A stretch of 64,000 nt of DNA from Symbiodinium natans (lineage: Eukaryota > Sar > Dinophyceae > Suessiales > Symbiodiniaceae). Below the pieces are notes generated by a model. The model did no database searches. It was not told the DNA's origin and worked only from the letters and a program-made list of their open reading frames with translations. Both the position numbers and the translations under genes were made by a program. Location of the stretch: assembly GCA_905221605.1 (NCBI GenBank), contig CAJNDS010002741.1, positions 1 to 64,000 of the forward strand, read 5' to 3'. Shown here piece by piece: positions 37,474-47,761 of this stretch; the first letter of the stretch is position 1; each line of letters opens with the position of its first letter.

Positions 37474-37849
37474 GGTGGAAGATTGTGGCTGATCAGTGAT
37501 GTTTTTGTCATGTTTTGGATCAGCTTGTATAGGTTTGTTTTGCTTCGGAGTGATTGGGAATCCGTGTGATCCCATCCTCGATGGTTTATGCCTCGTTGAT
37601 TTCCAAGGAAATCATACGAGTGTGTTTTTGCCCAATACGCTATTTAAAGTGAGTGTGCAGTGTGTAGGAACTTCGTTCTGAAGCTGAGTTTAAGCTCACA
37701 AGAGAGAATTCGTTTAGTTTGTGCACTTCGTGACTTTTGGCTCAAGTGGCTCTGACTGTGAAAAAGAGAGAGCTGTCCGCACTTGTGTGAGAGGTCAGGG
37801 TTCGTGCTTTCAAGGGAAAAGGTACCAGAGGGACCTTCGGTTTTTCACG
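37474..37849 (+). repeat. 3' LTR of element A
   Basis: 376 bp, nearly identical to both B LTRs. The first base is G in place of T (GGTGGAAG), as also in the B 3' LTR next to the purine tract. It ends TTTTTCACG, so the usual terminal CA is replaced. Spliced-leader-like core at 37735-37746. Followed by the target-site copy TTTCG (37850-37854). Confidence 0.9.
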
Positions 37850-37854
37850 TTTCG

Positions 37855-37898
37855 GCTCCCGGCACAAGAACCTGGCTCCCACTTGGCGAGCTTCAGAA
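37855..37898 (-). other. Leader fragment of element E
   Basis: On the minus strand this follows the E primer-binding site and runs to the TTTCG insertion point of A. Beyond A it continues as the gag fragment now at 27441-28091. Confidence 0.5.
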
Positions 37899-37910
37899 GC
37901 TCCGCTACCA
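37899..37910 (-). promoter_or_regulatory. Primer-binding site of element E
   Basis: gctccgctacca on the plus strand is the complement of TGGTAGCGGAGC. It sits directly beside the LTR-like tgtgaaaagcag, as in element C. Confidence 0.75.
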
Positions 37911-38319
37911 TGTGAAAAGCAGAGTTGCAAGAAGCACTTGCTTTCTTTTTCTTTGAGCCAAAGCGAGCGTAGTCTTAGCTATTGGGCTCCTAAACTGTGT
38001 GAAACACATAAACTACATTCCCAAACTGGAAAAGACGGTGCCAAAAGCTTGGTATCACTCTGGAGGTGCGTGAGACACTTGGCAGCGCCGTTACACGCCT
38101 GATGAGCGCAGCAAACTGCATTGGACAGAGACTCTAGAAAGTCTTTCTGACATGGTGCCCCAATTTTTGACGGCGGAGCAAAGAGAGGGCGTTTGTGGGA
38201 GACCTTTACATGCTGACTCCACTGCTTCTCTTATTTGGAACTAGTCAATAGGCAGGTTGAAATTCTTTTAAGAGATAAAGCGCAATAGGCCTCCATCATC
38301 GCGTTTAGTGAGTTTTGCA
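37911..38319 (-). repeat. 5' LTR of older element E, cut by element B
   Basis: Begins tgtgaaaagcagag, like the C LTR (tgtgaaaacacagc), and has ctttgagccaaag (37951-37963) where C has cttgagccaaag. The rest has diverged. Element B was inserted at TGTCC (38320-38324), so the LTR may continue after 48142. The far end was not found. Confidence 0.55.
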
Positions 38320-38324
38320 TGTCC
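38320..38324. repeat. Target-site duplication of B (left), TGTCC
   Basis: Abuts TGTGGAAG of the 5' LTR; matching copy at 48138-48142. Confidence 0.8.
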
Positions 38325-38700
38325 TGTGGAAGATTGTGGCTGATCAGTGATGTTTTTGTCATGTTTTGGATCAGCTTGTATAGGTTTGTTTTGCTTCGGA
38401 GTGATTGGGAATCCGTGTGATCCCATCCTCGATGGTTTATGCCTCGTTGATTTCCAAGGAAATCATACGAGTGTGTTTTTGCCCAATACGCTATTTAAAG
38501 TGAGTGTGCAGTGTGTAGGAACTTCGTTCTGAAGCTGAGTTTAAGCTCACAAGAGAGAATTCGTTTAGTTTGTGCACTTCGTGACTTTTGGCTCAAGTGG
38601 CTCTGACTGTGAAAAAGAGAGAGCTGTCCGCACTTGTGTGAGAGGTCAGGGTTCGTGCTTTCAAGGGAAAAGGTACCAGAGGGACCTTCGGTTTTTCACG
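38325..38700 (+). repeat. 5' LTR of element B
   Basis: 376 bp, TGTGGAAG...TTTTTCACG. Spliced-leader-like TTTTGGCTCAAG at 38586-38597. The terminal inverted repeat is imperfect (TGTGGAA against TTTCACG). Confidence 0.92.
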
Positions 38701-38712
38701 TGGTAGCGGAGC
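38701..38712 (+). promoter_or_regulatory. Primer-binding site of element B
   Basis: TGGTAGCGGAGC directly after the 5' LTR, the same as in A, C and E. Confidence 0.8.
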
Positions 38713-39114
38713 TTGTGCCTTGTGGTACGAGCCCGTGTATGGTCTTTGGTTGTCTGTCAGGACTCTGTGAGTGCCTGGAGGCAAGTTTGGGTTTGGAGCC
38801 CAGACTGCCAGTGGACCGGAATCTTTGTACTCGGACCGTGTAGGTGAGTACCGGGAAGCCTACCCTGTGAGGAGGCGGATCCGGACTCATCAGGCTTGGA
38901 AGCAGTTGGTTCAGCGGCTGTTGAGACACTTTGGAGCCCGGGCAAGGTGGTTTGTCTGGAACTGGATTGGTTGTGACCGATCTTGGAGGAATACGGTGCT
39001 TGGTAGAGTAGAACTAAGGTTCTTCAGGAGCCTGGACCATCTGGTGTTGGTGAGAGAATTTTCGCCAGAAGACGTTGTGGAGAGACTGCAGGCTGGAGCC
39101 TGAGTTCAGGAACT

Positions 39115-40236
39115 ATGTTGAATACACCCCCACGACATACCAGTGGAGCTCATGTGAGGAGTCCAAGAGGTGGACGAGAGCGTGGAAGCTCTGTGCCCAT
39201 CATGGATGCTGAGACAAGGCGAAGGGTAGACCCTTTTCCGGGTTTGGGAAATCCCAACCCACTGTGGGTGCAAGGTTTGGCACAAGGAAGCCAACCTGTG
39301 TATGGCCCAGTGCCCAGAGGTCGAACTCCCGCCAGAAGCCCTCATGGGGTAGCTACTGGAGCACCCCAACAGACAATGGGAGGCCCTTCGTTTCCCCCTG
39401 GTTTGCCTCAGCAAGCGGTAGGAAGTCCTTCGTTACCACCAGGACTATCCACTGGACCTCCTCAACCTGTGGTGACACCATCACAAACATCACCCGACGT
39501 GCAAGGGTTGACGAGACAAGTGCGAGAATTGGAAAGCATGATGCAGCAACTGGTTGTGCAGCAACAGCAGTTTATGCAAACGATGACTTCGTCCATGGTG
39601 CAGCAACAGCAGCAGCATCAGCAGTGGATGATACAGCAGCATCAGCAACAGCAGCCACAGCAACAGCAACAGGTGAATCCCCCCTTACCTCAGGATGGTG
39701 TTCCTGAGAACATGCCCAGTTCTTCTTCGGGATGTCAAGGTGCATCGCCAGTGGGTACTCCTGCGAAGGGGACCCAGCTTTTTCGGATGGCGAGCCCAAG
39801 TCCCCCACTGAGACCTCCACCTCTGGAGCAAGAAAGTGAAAGGGATGTGTTTGCTCGATCGGACAAATGGTTGCCCAGTTTGCCGACCATTGACTTTTCG
39901 TCTTGGAAGGATCGCATCTCTGAAGCTCTTGGATTCTTGACCTGGATGGAGAAGCTGACCAGTTGGGTTGGTTTGGGTTCAGAAGTGTTTCCCAATGAGC
40001 TCATGCATGCGGTGAAGACTCAAGAAGAGTCTCGGCTGAAACAGGATCGACTTACTGTGGAGCAACAGAAGAGGTCGACGAGGCTGATGCACATCCTGCG
40101 ACAGACTTTTGCAAATCATGAGAAGAGTTCTCTGATTTTGCAGACATATGTTGAAAGTGAGAGCACTTATCAACAATCTGGTTTTGTAAAGCACCCAGTA
40201 TTCCGGAGATCATTCGAAAGATTGAGCATGAGTTGA
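39115..40236 (+). pseudogene. gag: Element B gag, truncated by an 88-bp deletion
   Basis: 373 codons from ATG 39115, matching element A to residue ~360. At 40188 the sequence jumps from tctggttttgt to aaagcaccc, removing what corresponds to 29813-29900 in A. 88 is not a multiple of three, so the frame ends in a short unrelated tail before the zinc knuckle. The junction has no GT-AG signature, so this is a deletion and not a lost intron. Confidence 0.9.
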
Positions 40237-43200
40237 ACAAGTACACCAAGCTGCTCAATAGTCTTGATCCCGATGTGCATGCTGGTGGTTTGCAGATCCA
40301 AGAAGCGGATTCGGTTATGGTTTTGCTGCGCAGTTTGCCAGATCGGTGTAGAAGCCATTGCTTGTTGCATGGCGATAGTGAATCGTTTGAAGATCTGAAA
40401 AGAGTTGCTCTGAAGTTTGAGGTGCAACAAAGGGTGTGGTCAGAAGCCCCTGGCACGAAGCTTCAACCTTTTCGAGATCCCAATGAGGGAAAGGGCAACG
40501 AAGGAAAACCAAAAGGCAAAGGAAAGGAACAGAAAGGCAAGCGCGAATCAAGCAAAGGTGCTGGCAAACGAGCTTCAAGCCAGAACAAGAAGGATGTGGA
40601 GTGCTATGTGTGTGGTGGAAAGGGACATTATGCCCGCGATTGCTGGTATAAGGAGGGAGATTCAGGCAAGAAGCCCAATTCCCCCAATGCTAAGGCGAAA
40701 GCCAAGGCAAAAGGAGATCCCAAGAAGAAGCCCGAAAAGGGAAAGCCCAAAGGAAAAGGCAAAGGAAAGGGGAAGACAGTTGCTGAAGTCTCCCAAGAGG
40801 GTGAGTCGAGTGACTACCAGCTAACTGGAGGTGAATGGAATGAACCTGAGTCAGAGGCCCGAGTGGAATCTGTGTTGCAACCTCTGGAAGAATTGCTCGA
40901 TGAAGTGAGAAAAGAGTGGATTCCCCGGAGTACTGATGAGATAGATTGGTCATGGGAAGTTGAGACGAGAGTCCGGATTGCCGAGTTGGAGCATCGGATC
41001 TCTACCGATTTATCTCAGATGTTGCCATCTAAGTCAGTTCGGTCTTTGATGAAACCTCCGATGAATCAAGTCAAAAGCATGGAAAAGGATGATGCAAGCA
41101 AATGGTGGTTGATTGACTCAGGAGCATCGGTGACTGTGATTGCGAAAAGATACTTGGATGAGTTCCAGATCTTGGATCGGAAGGCGTTGGGACCTAATGA
41201 GAGGTACTCAGCAGCCAACGATACCCCGGTGAATGTCTTCGAGCGAGTTCGCATCCGAGCCTTGCTGCCTATGTATGAAGGAAAGCAGTATCTTGGTTTG
41301 ACATCGGTGTGTGTGACTGGAGTTGTAGCAGATGTGGCTCACAACATCTTGAGCACCGAGCAGATGGTGAATACTGGTTGGGAAGTGAAGTTCACTCGAA
41401 GAGAGATTTCGCTGCGACACGAGAAGAAAGGAGTCATGGGATATGGAGTATCCTGGGCTGGATGTCCTTGGATCTACCTGCAAGGTGATGCTGGAAAGCG
41501 AAAGAAAGTAACCTTTGGAAGAACTGAGGTTCGACCCATGGATGTGGATGATGGCCAACGACCGATGGAGGTTGATCAGATGCAGTCAGTGCAGTCAATG
41601 ACCAAGAAAAAGCAAGAAGAAATGGAGCTGCATCGGATGCGAGGCCACATTCCTTTTTCGTCCGAATGTCCTCATTGTCGGATGACAAGAGGAACAACCC
41701 AGCATCGTCGGACCAAGGATGCTCAAGACCGACCCGTGGCGTTGCAAGCAGATTTCTGCTTCATCAACCTGGTAACTGGTACTTTTGCGAAAGACCAGCC
41801 GACGGCTCCCAACATGAAAGTACTGGTCATGACTGAAATGTCAACCAGAATGATTGGATGTCTGTTGGTAGGGACCAATGCTGACAATACCTCCAGCTGG
41901 ATTCGTTATTGGATGAATGCTTTCGGACTGGACATTGCAGGGTCTGCTGTACTGTTGAGGACAGACAGCGAGACAGCGGTGAGCGCCCTCATCAAGAGAG
42001 CCAATCTGGGGATTAGGATTGTGACCCAAAGAGCACCTCCGCAGGGACATGAAGCGGTTGGTGGTGTGGAAAGGGCAGTGAGAACACTCAAGGAGTTGTT
42101 CAGCACGGTGAGGTTGGATCTACGAGCGCAGGGCTTTGACTTGAAAAGAAGTCCTCGAGCGTTTGAGTTTGGTCTGATTTACTGTGCTGCAATGCACAAT
42201 CACCATGCAGCTGCCTTTGATGGGAAGAAATCACCCCAGGAGTTGGTACTACAGAGATCCCTCCATGAGTGTGGATCGTCGTTGATAGGTGCTACAGTTC
42301 TGGCTGAGCTACCGGATTCGATGAAAACCACGGCGCTCTCCCGGTTTGTGGAAGCAGCCTATGTGTACCCTGAAGTTGGTGGCTTGACTCATGTTGTGAG
42401 TGCCATGGTGGATGGTTGTCCAAAACACTTTCGAGCAAAGTCCATCAAGCACATCGTTCCGTTGAAGATTGGGTTGGAGCATTGTCAACATTTGCTCAAG
42501 GAGCATGATCCATCGGATACATTGGCTCCCCCGATTCTGAAGGAGAAAGAGGATGGTGTGCCCGATCGGATTGAAGGTGAAGCGGACAAGGCCTTTGAGG
42601 GCCGAGTGTCTGATGGACCGACCACAGACATGAGCAAAGTTGGACCTCCAGCTGCATGGGTGAAGGAACATGGTGGCACAGCGAACTGTCCTGCGTGTGG
42701 TCCAAAAAGAGGAAAAGCCAACCACAATGCTGAATGCCGAAAACGGTATGATGATTGGTTGAAAGCTCAACGACAACGGTTGGAATCGAAAGAACCAACA
42801 GAGGAAACTCCAAAAATGGACCAGAGAAGCTCAAAGGATGCGGGGGTGATGGAGTCTGGAAGTGAGCCTTCACTCCTGAAACGCCCGAAGATCACCTATG
42901 AGAGTCGACCAGATCCCAAGTTGGAGGAGAGGCAAAGCGTCCCAACACCTGCGACAGAAGTTGTGGATGTTGACATGGAGGATTTTGAGGATCCAAGTTT
43001 GCCTTACCAAGGGATTCCAGATGAGGCAATGGAACCTGGATACTTCGAAGGAGAAACTCCCGCTGAGGATGAAGCGATCCCAATGGAGGAAGAAAAACCT
43101 CAAATGGATGTGGATTCAGTTCCAAATGAGTCCAGTCGAGTTCCCCGGCGTTTAGAGAGTTTAACTTCAGATGTGAACTCAGTTCCAGATGAGTCCAATC

Positions 43201-46200
43201 GAGTTCCCCGGCTGATCAATCGTATTTGTTTAGACCCAAGACTCGATGTGCCTCAAGGTCCTATTAAAATGGTAAGCAGTGACGAGAGTCCGAAGTTGGT
43301 ACATGTGACCAATTCGATTCTGCTCAACAAGAATAGCACTTTCCCGGAGTCCATGAAGGTGTGTGGATCCCAAGTTTGGCTGGCAAGACCCACGAGTGTT
43401 CTGTCTGAGATAGATGGATGTCCATTAGATGTGGATAAAACAGTGGAAGGCCGGCGAACTGAGCTGCAGAGTATGACTGCTCACAAAGCAGGGAGAGTGG
43501 TTGGAGCAGACGAGGCTCAGAAGTTTGCTCGTCAGCATGGGATAAAGATCATCCCAACCCGATGGGTCATAGGCCCAAAGGTGGTGAATGGCAAGGAAGC
43601 TGTGAGAGCTCGGTGTGTGGTGCAAGACATCGCAAAGGGGAGCACAGCATCATCTTTAGGACTGAGTGCTACGACTCCTTCTTTAGAAGCGTTACGGACG
43701 CTTTTGGCCATTGCTTCGGTAGATGCTATGGATGTCGCAACTTTGGATGTTAGCACTGCATTCTTGCATTCCCCCCTTCCGAAAGGATCGAAGGCGATTA
43801 TCCAATTGCCCAAGGATGTTTCCGCCTGCAAGGACTATTATGTCCCGGTGTTTATGATTCTGGATCAAGCCATGAATGGTTTGAGAGTTGCCGCCAAAGC
43901 TTGGAACTTGAAGCTGGCGACAGTTGTGAAGAAAGTTGGGTTGAAGCAATGCCCAACGGAACCTTCCGTCTTCGAGGGCACTGTGAGAGGGAAAAGATTC
44001 CTCATGTTGTGCTATGTGGACGATTTGATTCTGTGTGGCACTAGAGATGCCATTCGGTTGGTGACCGACACCCTGAACGGAGAGTTGAAGATCAAGGAAA
44101 CGGGTCGAATCACTTCCACTGGTGGAAAGATCACCTTTTTGGGGCGAGAGATTGAGAGACAAGGGAGTCATCTCAGGATGCGAGTGCCCCCGGCATACTT
44201 AGATGCCCTGTTCGAGACAGAGTTCTGTAAGGACCTGAAGGTGGTTACTGCTCCTCCGGACATCGTGAAAACGGTCGAGAAGGGCAGAGCAAGTGGTTCG
44301 GATCCTGAGTTGAGTGACACTGCAGCTGCGAGGTACAGAGCAGTACTTGGCCGGATTGCATGGTGGGGTCAGTCGAGACCTGACCTGAGTAGGTGGATGT
44401 CCATTCTTTCGCAAGGACAGTCCAAGCCAACAGCATGCTTTGAGCAAGCATTGCGACAAGTGATTAGGTTCCTAAAGGGACAATACCATGCATGGCAGTA
44501 CTTTGGCCCTGATGGGAATGTACCGGACAGTGGGCCGGCGCAGCTGGAAGTGTATGCGGATGCCAGTTGGGCACCCCAAGCGTCGTTAGGACGAAGATCT
44601 GTGTCGGGCATAGCCATCTTTTATAGAGGATGCCTGATCAAGGGAATCTCTCGAGTTCAAGGGTGTGTATCGCTGAGTTCTTGTGAAGCCGAGTTGAGAG
44701 CCATCTTGACTGCGGTACAGGAGAGTGAGGGACTTGCGACTTTGATCGGTCAGTTGGCCGAGTCAGATGTCACGATCCGATTGCACACTGACAGTTCCTC
44801 AGCGAGAGCGGTTTTGCTAAACCGTGGGTTGAGTAGGCGAGTTCGCCACTTAGACATCGCTGTCTGCTATCTTCAGGAGCGGATACAGGAAGCTCAGACC
44901 TTGAAGGTCATTTGGTGCCCGACAGCGGGAATGATCGCTGACGTTCTTACAAAGTGCTTGAGTCAAGTGACATTCTGTCAGCACCAGCAAGCTATGGGTA
45001 TATACCCTGGTGAAGATGTGCAGCAGGTGTGGAGGATCTGTGGAATCCGACCAAGGGTTGGAGTTCAGGCATACCAGTGTGCCGAGGCAACTGGATGCAG
45101 TGTGGAGCAAGTTGGATCGTTGAAAAGTGTGAAAAAGTGTGGTGAAGTTTTTGAAAATTTCCACCTTAGAAGTCCCGAAACCCTTCGTGAAGACTCTTCC
45201 CCTGAGGTTCAAGAAATGGATTTATGGTCCACCCGCAAAAGCTTTGGTTCAAGCACCACGGAAGCTAGCCCTAGCCTGGAGCCTGTACCTTTGGTGAAGG
45301 ACAGGAAAATGGCAGCTGAAGACAGCAGGAAGGGTGAGCAGGGTGCTGAGATGAAAAGCCCCTTTTGGTGTAAGGTTTGCAAATGGTTGTTCAGATCCGA
45401 GCATGCTGCCGGGTTGAGCTGGGATGAAAGTGGCAAGCCCAAGTGCGAAAAGTGCAAACAGACTGTGACAGTCTCTGGCACGGATGCAAGCCATGCATTC
45501 CATCTCCGAGAGGCAGAGAAGGAGCGCCGAGCTGCTGGAAAAAGGGGTGATAAAGGTGAAAGCCGAGGCTCAGGCCAAGCTGCACCGAAACCCAAGGCCA
45601 TGCCGAAGGTGATTGAACGGATGGTCGACGTGTTTCCGGAGCTGGCGGATCCAGAGCCGCCGAAGTGGTTCGGTGATGTGTCATGGAGTATCTGCCGGCG
45701 CGGAACTCCAGTGGATGAGCTAGAGCTCAAGGACGTGATAGGCACGCTATCCGACAAGGATATGTTGCGCTATCAAAGCTCATACGAGAAGCTGGTGAAG
45801 CCCATCCAGGAGGTGTGTGAGCTACAGGAGAAACCCACGAAGATCTTCGGAATCTTGGATGTCCGTGGACAGATTGGTGGCAAGGCCATCATCTGGGAGA
45901 TGGCAGTGAATGAAGGAGGACTGTACATGGAAGTGCCGCCGGGAACGTGTGGCCTGGCGATGTTGAGCTTCGTGAGGTACTTGAAGAGAAAAGGGATAAT
46001 CCCTGTTTTGCTTCTGGGTGAGCACCAGGACCTCGGAGTCTTGCGGATGGTGGATCTGTTGTGCATGCTACCCATTTTGGGAGCAGAGAGGATCATGGAG
46101 GATGAAGCTGAGAGCTCGTATTATCCCCCATGGGTGTTGCGCTGGAAGAGAAGTGCAAAGGAAGGATCCTTGGTGTTTAAGGAACTGGTGGAGCGAGTGC

Positions 46201-47024
46201 GAGTGATTTCGATGTTGTCGTGTGATACACTTCGGATTCACGAGCCGGAGCTGAGGGAGAGACCAGTCCCCAAGTGGTCGTTTGTGGCCTACAGCCACTA
46301 CAGATCCGTGATGGAGTCTGTTGCAGGATTCTTGGAGGACCTGGAGAAAAAGAAAGAGGAGATCACCGACACGCAGAGGGCGGCAAGCTGGAAGAAGGTG
46401 GTTGCGAGTGAGACTCGAAGCGGTGTTGTGTGGATCTGCAAGTGTAAGTGGCACTTGCCGACCGACTATGTGGTGAGGTTCAACTTGACGTTGCCTGCCG
46501 ACATGTGGCAGCAAGCCTTTGGGATCATGGGTGAGAATGTTGGGAAACTCGAGAAGGAGGAAAAGGACCTGAAGCGGATCCTCAAGGCTGCAGCGGAACA
46601 GCAAGACCGAGAGTTCGAGGAAGCTGAGCGAAAGCGCAAGCGCATCGCCGACCTGTCAGCTGCCGAGGAAGAAGCTGCTAAGAGAGCAAAGCTGGAAGGC
46701 GAAGCGGTTCGCTCGCCTGTGTCAGTTGTACCATCTGAGTTGGATGCAGCAGCTATCGCGCAGATTGCTGAGCGTGTGAAGGCAAGCTTTAGTGTTGCCG
46801 ATTTGGAGCTGATGTTGGAAGAGAAGAAGAGAAAGGTTGGAGACCAGCCAACTGAGAGGCCTGCGGAGACGCCAGCTGAGCCTAGCCGATCTTCGCAGGA
46901 TGTGGTGATGGAAACGAGGACGGCTGAGTTGGCGGAGATGAAGGAAGCCGCCAAGGAGCGCCGCGCCAAGTTGATGGAGTCAACTGGAGCTGGCGAGAAG
47001 AAGGGCGAAGAGGATGAAGAATGA
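40233..47024 (+). CDS. pol: Element B Pol portion with C-terminal extension (2263 codons, cut off from gag)
   Basis: Continues the element A frame after the deletion: CCHC knuckle, protease DSGAS, integrase, RT with YVDD, RNase H and the same ~680-residue extension. Differences from A are scattered single changes (for example E to D in FEGRVSDG, K to R in EERQSV, I to V in MDVATLDV, N to T in DLWSTRK). The ATG at 40233 is simply the first in frame and unlikely to be a natural start. Without gag fusion the element probably needs helper proteins from A-like copies. Confidence 0.9.
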   Translation: MNKYTKLLNSLDPDVHAGGLQIQEADSVMVLLRSLPDRCRSHCLLHGDSESFEDLKRVALKFEVQQRVWSEAPGTKLQPFRDPNEGKGNEGKPKGKGKEQKGKRESSKGAGKRASSQNKKDVECYVCGGKGHYARDCWYKEGDSGKKPNSPNAKAKAKAKGDPKKKPEKGKPKGKGKGKGKTVAEVSQEGESSDYQLTGGEWNEPESEARVESVLQPLEELLDEVRKEWIPRSTDEIDWSWEVETRVRIAELEHRISTDLSQMLPSKSVRSLMKPPMNQVKSMEKDDASKWWLIDSGASVTVIAKRYLDEFQILDRKALGPNERYSAANDTPVNVFERVRIRALLPMYEGKQYLGLTSVCVTGVVADVAHNILSTEQMVNTGWEVKFTRREISLRHEKKGVMGYGVSWAGCPWIYLQGDAGKRKKVTFGRTEVRPMDVDDGQRPMEVDQMQSVQSMTKKKQEEMELHRMRGHIPFSSECPHCRMTRGTTQHRRTKDAQDRPVALQADFCFINLVTGTFAKDQPTAPNMKVLVMTEMSTRMIGCLLVGTNADNTSSWIRYWMNAFGLDIAGSAVLLRTDSETAVSALIKRANLGIRIVTQRAPPQGHEAVGGVERAVRTLKELFSTVRLDLRAQGFDLKRSPRAFEFGLIYCAAMHNHHAAAFDGKKSPQELVLQRSLHECGSSLIGATVLAELPDSMKTTALSRFVEAAYVYPEVGGLTHVVSAMVDGCPKHFRAKSIKHIVPLKIGLEHCQHLLKEHDPSDTLAPPILKEKEDGVPDRIEGEADKAFEGRVSDGPTTDMSKVGPPAAWVKEHGGTANCPACGPKRGKANHNAECRKRYDDWLKAQRQRLESKEPTEETPKMDQRSSKDAGVMESGSEPSLLKRPKITYESRPDPKLEERQSVPTPATEVVDVDMEDFEDPSLPYQGIPDEAMEPGYFEGETPAEDEAIPMEEEKPQMDVDSVPNESSRVPRRLESLTSDVNSVPDESNRVPRLINRICLDPRLDVPQGPIKMVSSDESPKLVHVTNSILLNKNSTFPESMKVCGSQVWLARPTSVLSEIDGCPLDVDKTVEGRRTELQSMTAHKAGRVVGADEAQKFARQHGIKIIPTRWVIGPKVVNGKEAVRARCVVQDIAKGSTASSLGLSATTPSLEALRTLLAIASVDAMDVATLDVSTAFLHSPLPKGSKAIIQLPKDVSACKDYYVPVFMILDQAMNGLRVAAKAWNLKLATVVKKVGLKQCPTEPSVFEGTVRGKRFLMLCYVDDLILCGTRDAIRLVTDTLNGELKIKETGRITSTGGKITFLGREIERQGSHLRMRVPPAYLDALFETEFCKDLKVVTAPPDIVKTVEKGRASGSDPELSDTAAARYRAVLGRIAWWGQSRPDLSRWMSILSQGQSKPTACFEQALRQVIRFLKGQYHAWQYFGPDGNVPDSGPAQLEVYADASWAPQASLGRRSVSGIAIFYRGCLIKGISRVQGCVSLSSCEAELRAILTAVQESEGLATLIGQLAESDVTIRLHTDSSSARAVLLNRGLSRRVRHLDIAVCYLQERIQEAQTLKVIWCPTAGMIADVLTKCLSQVTFCQHQQAMGIYPGEDVQQVWRICGIRPRVGVQAYQCAEATGCSVEQVGSLKSVKKCGEVFENFHLRSPETLREDSSPEVQEMDLWSTRKSFGSSTTEASPSLEPVPLVKDRKMAAEDSRKGEQGAEMKSPFWCKVCKWLFRSEHAAGLSWDESGKPKCEKCKQTVTVSGTDASHAFHLREAEKERRAAGKRGDKGESRGSGQAAPKPKAMPKVIERMVDVFPELADPEPPKWFGDVSWSICRRGTPVDELELKDVIGTLSDKDMLRYQSSYEKLVKPIQEVCELQEKPTKIFGILDVRGQIGGKAIIWEMAVNEGGLYMEVPPGTCGLAMLSFVRYLKRKGIIPVLLLGEHQDLGVLRMVDLLCMLPILGAERIMEDEAESSYYPPWVLRWKRSAKEGSLVFKELVERVRVISMLSCDTLRIHEPELRERPVPKWSFVAYSHYRSVMESVAGFLEDLEKKKEEITDTQRAASWKKVVASETRSGVVWICKCKWHLPTDYVVRFNLTLPADMWQQAFGIMGENVGKLEKEEKDLKRILKAAAEQQDREFEEAERKRKRIADLSAAEEEAAKRAKLEGEAVRSPVSVVPSELDAAAIAQIAERVKASFSVADLELMLEEKKRKVGDQPTERPAETPAEPSRSSQDVVMETRTAELAEMKEAAKERRAKLMESTGAGEKKGEEDEE

Positions 47025-47761
47025 ACTGAGATGCTAAGTGATCTCAGTGGTTGGGTGGGTGAGTGAAACCCGCAGCCATTTTTTTTGGAAGCCATGGCCG
47101 CGTTGCCGCCATGGAGCGCCCGCGATTTTTCTGGTTAGTGTGAGCCCTTGTTTCAGTGCATGAGAAGTTTGCAAAGAGGAGGCAAAATGATGATGAAACT
47201 CAACGAGGGACTCTATAGCCCCTTCTGCAAGGCGTCTGATTGCCACCTCTGAAGACGTTTTTGGCTGATGGTACGCTGGAAGAAGCGAAACTATGAAGCC
47301 AATCTTTTCCTGAAGGATCAGCTAGCCGATGCTAGTTGGTGAGTTTGGTGACCTGGAAGATGCGAGACTGAGGAGGAGTACCACGACAAGGTCGAGTGCT
47401 GAGTGGGAAACATCTGAAGCTTGCATTAATTCGTTTTCACGTGTTTGTCACCACGAACTCTTGGATTCGTTCCAAGACAACCCTGCCCCAGTGCAGGTGG
47501 ATGCAAGTTTAATTCGTTTTTCACGTGTTTGGACAACGAACTCTTGGGTTACCAGTGATGTGGACCCAGGACAACCTGCCTGATGGTGGGATCTTGCATG
47601 AGTTTTAAGTTTGATGTCAGAGATCGACTGGTGTGTTGTTTGTTTCGTTTGGTGGCGAGTACGCACCAAGGGAATGTGGCCAGGGCATCCCCTTAGTGTT
47701 GAAGTGCCGAGCTGGGCTTGGACTTCAGATCTTTGACATGAACCCTCAGCAAAATGCGGGG
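47025..47761 (+). other. 3' untranslated region and polypurine tract of element B
   Basis: Matches 36738-37473 of element A. The spliced-leader-like CCGCAGCCATTTTTTTTGG is at 47070, with one T more than in A. Ends with GCGGGGGG before the 3' LTR. Confidence 0.8.

Larger units (their letters stand above)
28092..37849 (+). mobile_element. Ty1/Copia LTR retrotransposon A (plus strand)
   Basis: Main body of element A: LTR positions ~135-376 (28092-28330), primer-binding site, 400-nt leader, one long polyprotein, 3' UTR, polypurine tract and a complete 376-bp 3' LTR (37474-37849). The first third of its 5' LTR is inverted at 27304-27435. The target-site duplication is TTTCG. It is over 99% alike to element B by eye, so both moved recently. 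Its polyprotein is open throughout. Confidence 0.9.

Noticed and set aside
37496-37681. Small frame repeated at 37496, 38347 and 47784
   Set aside because: It lies wholly within the A/B LTR and is repeated only because the LTR is.
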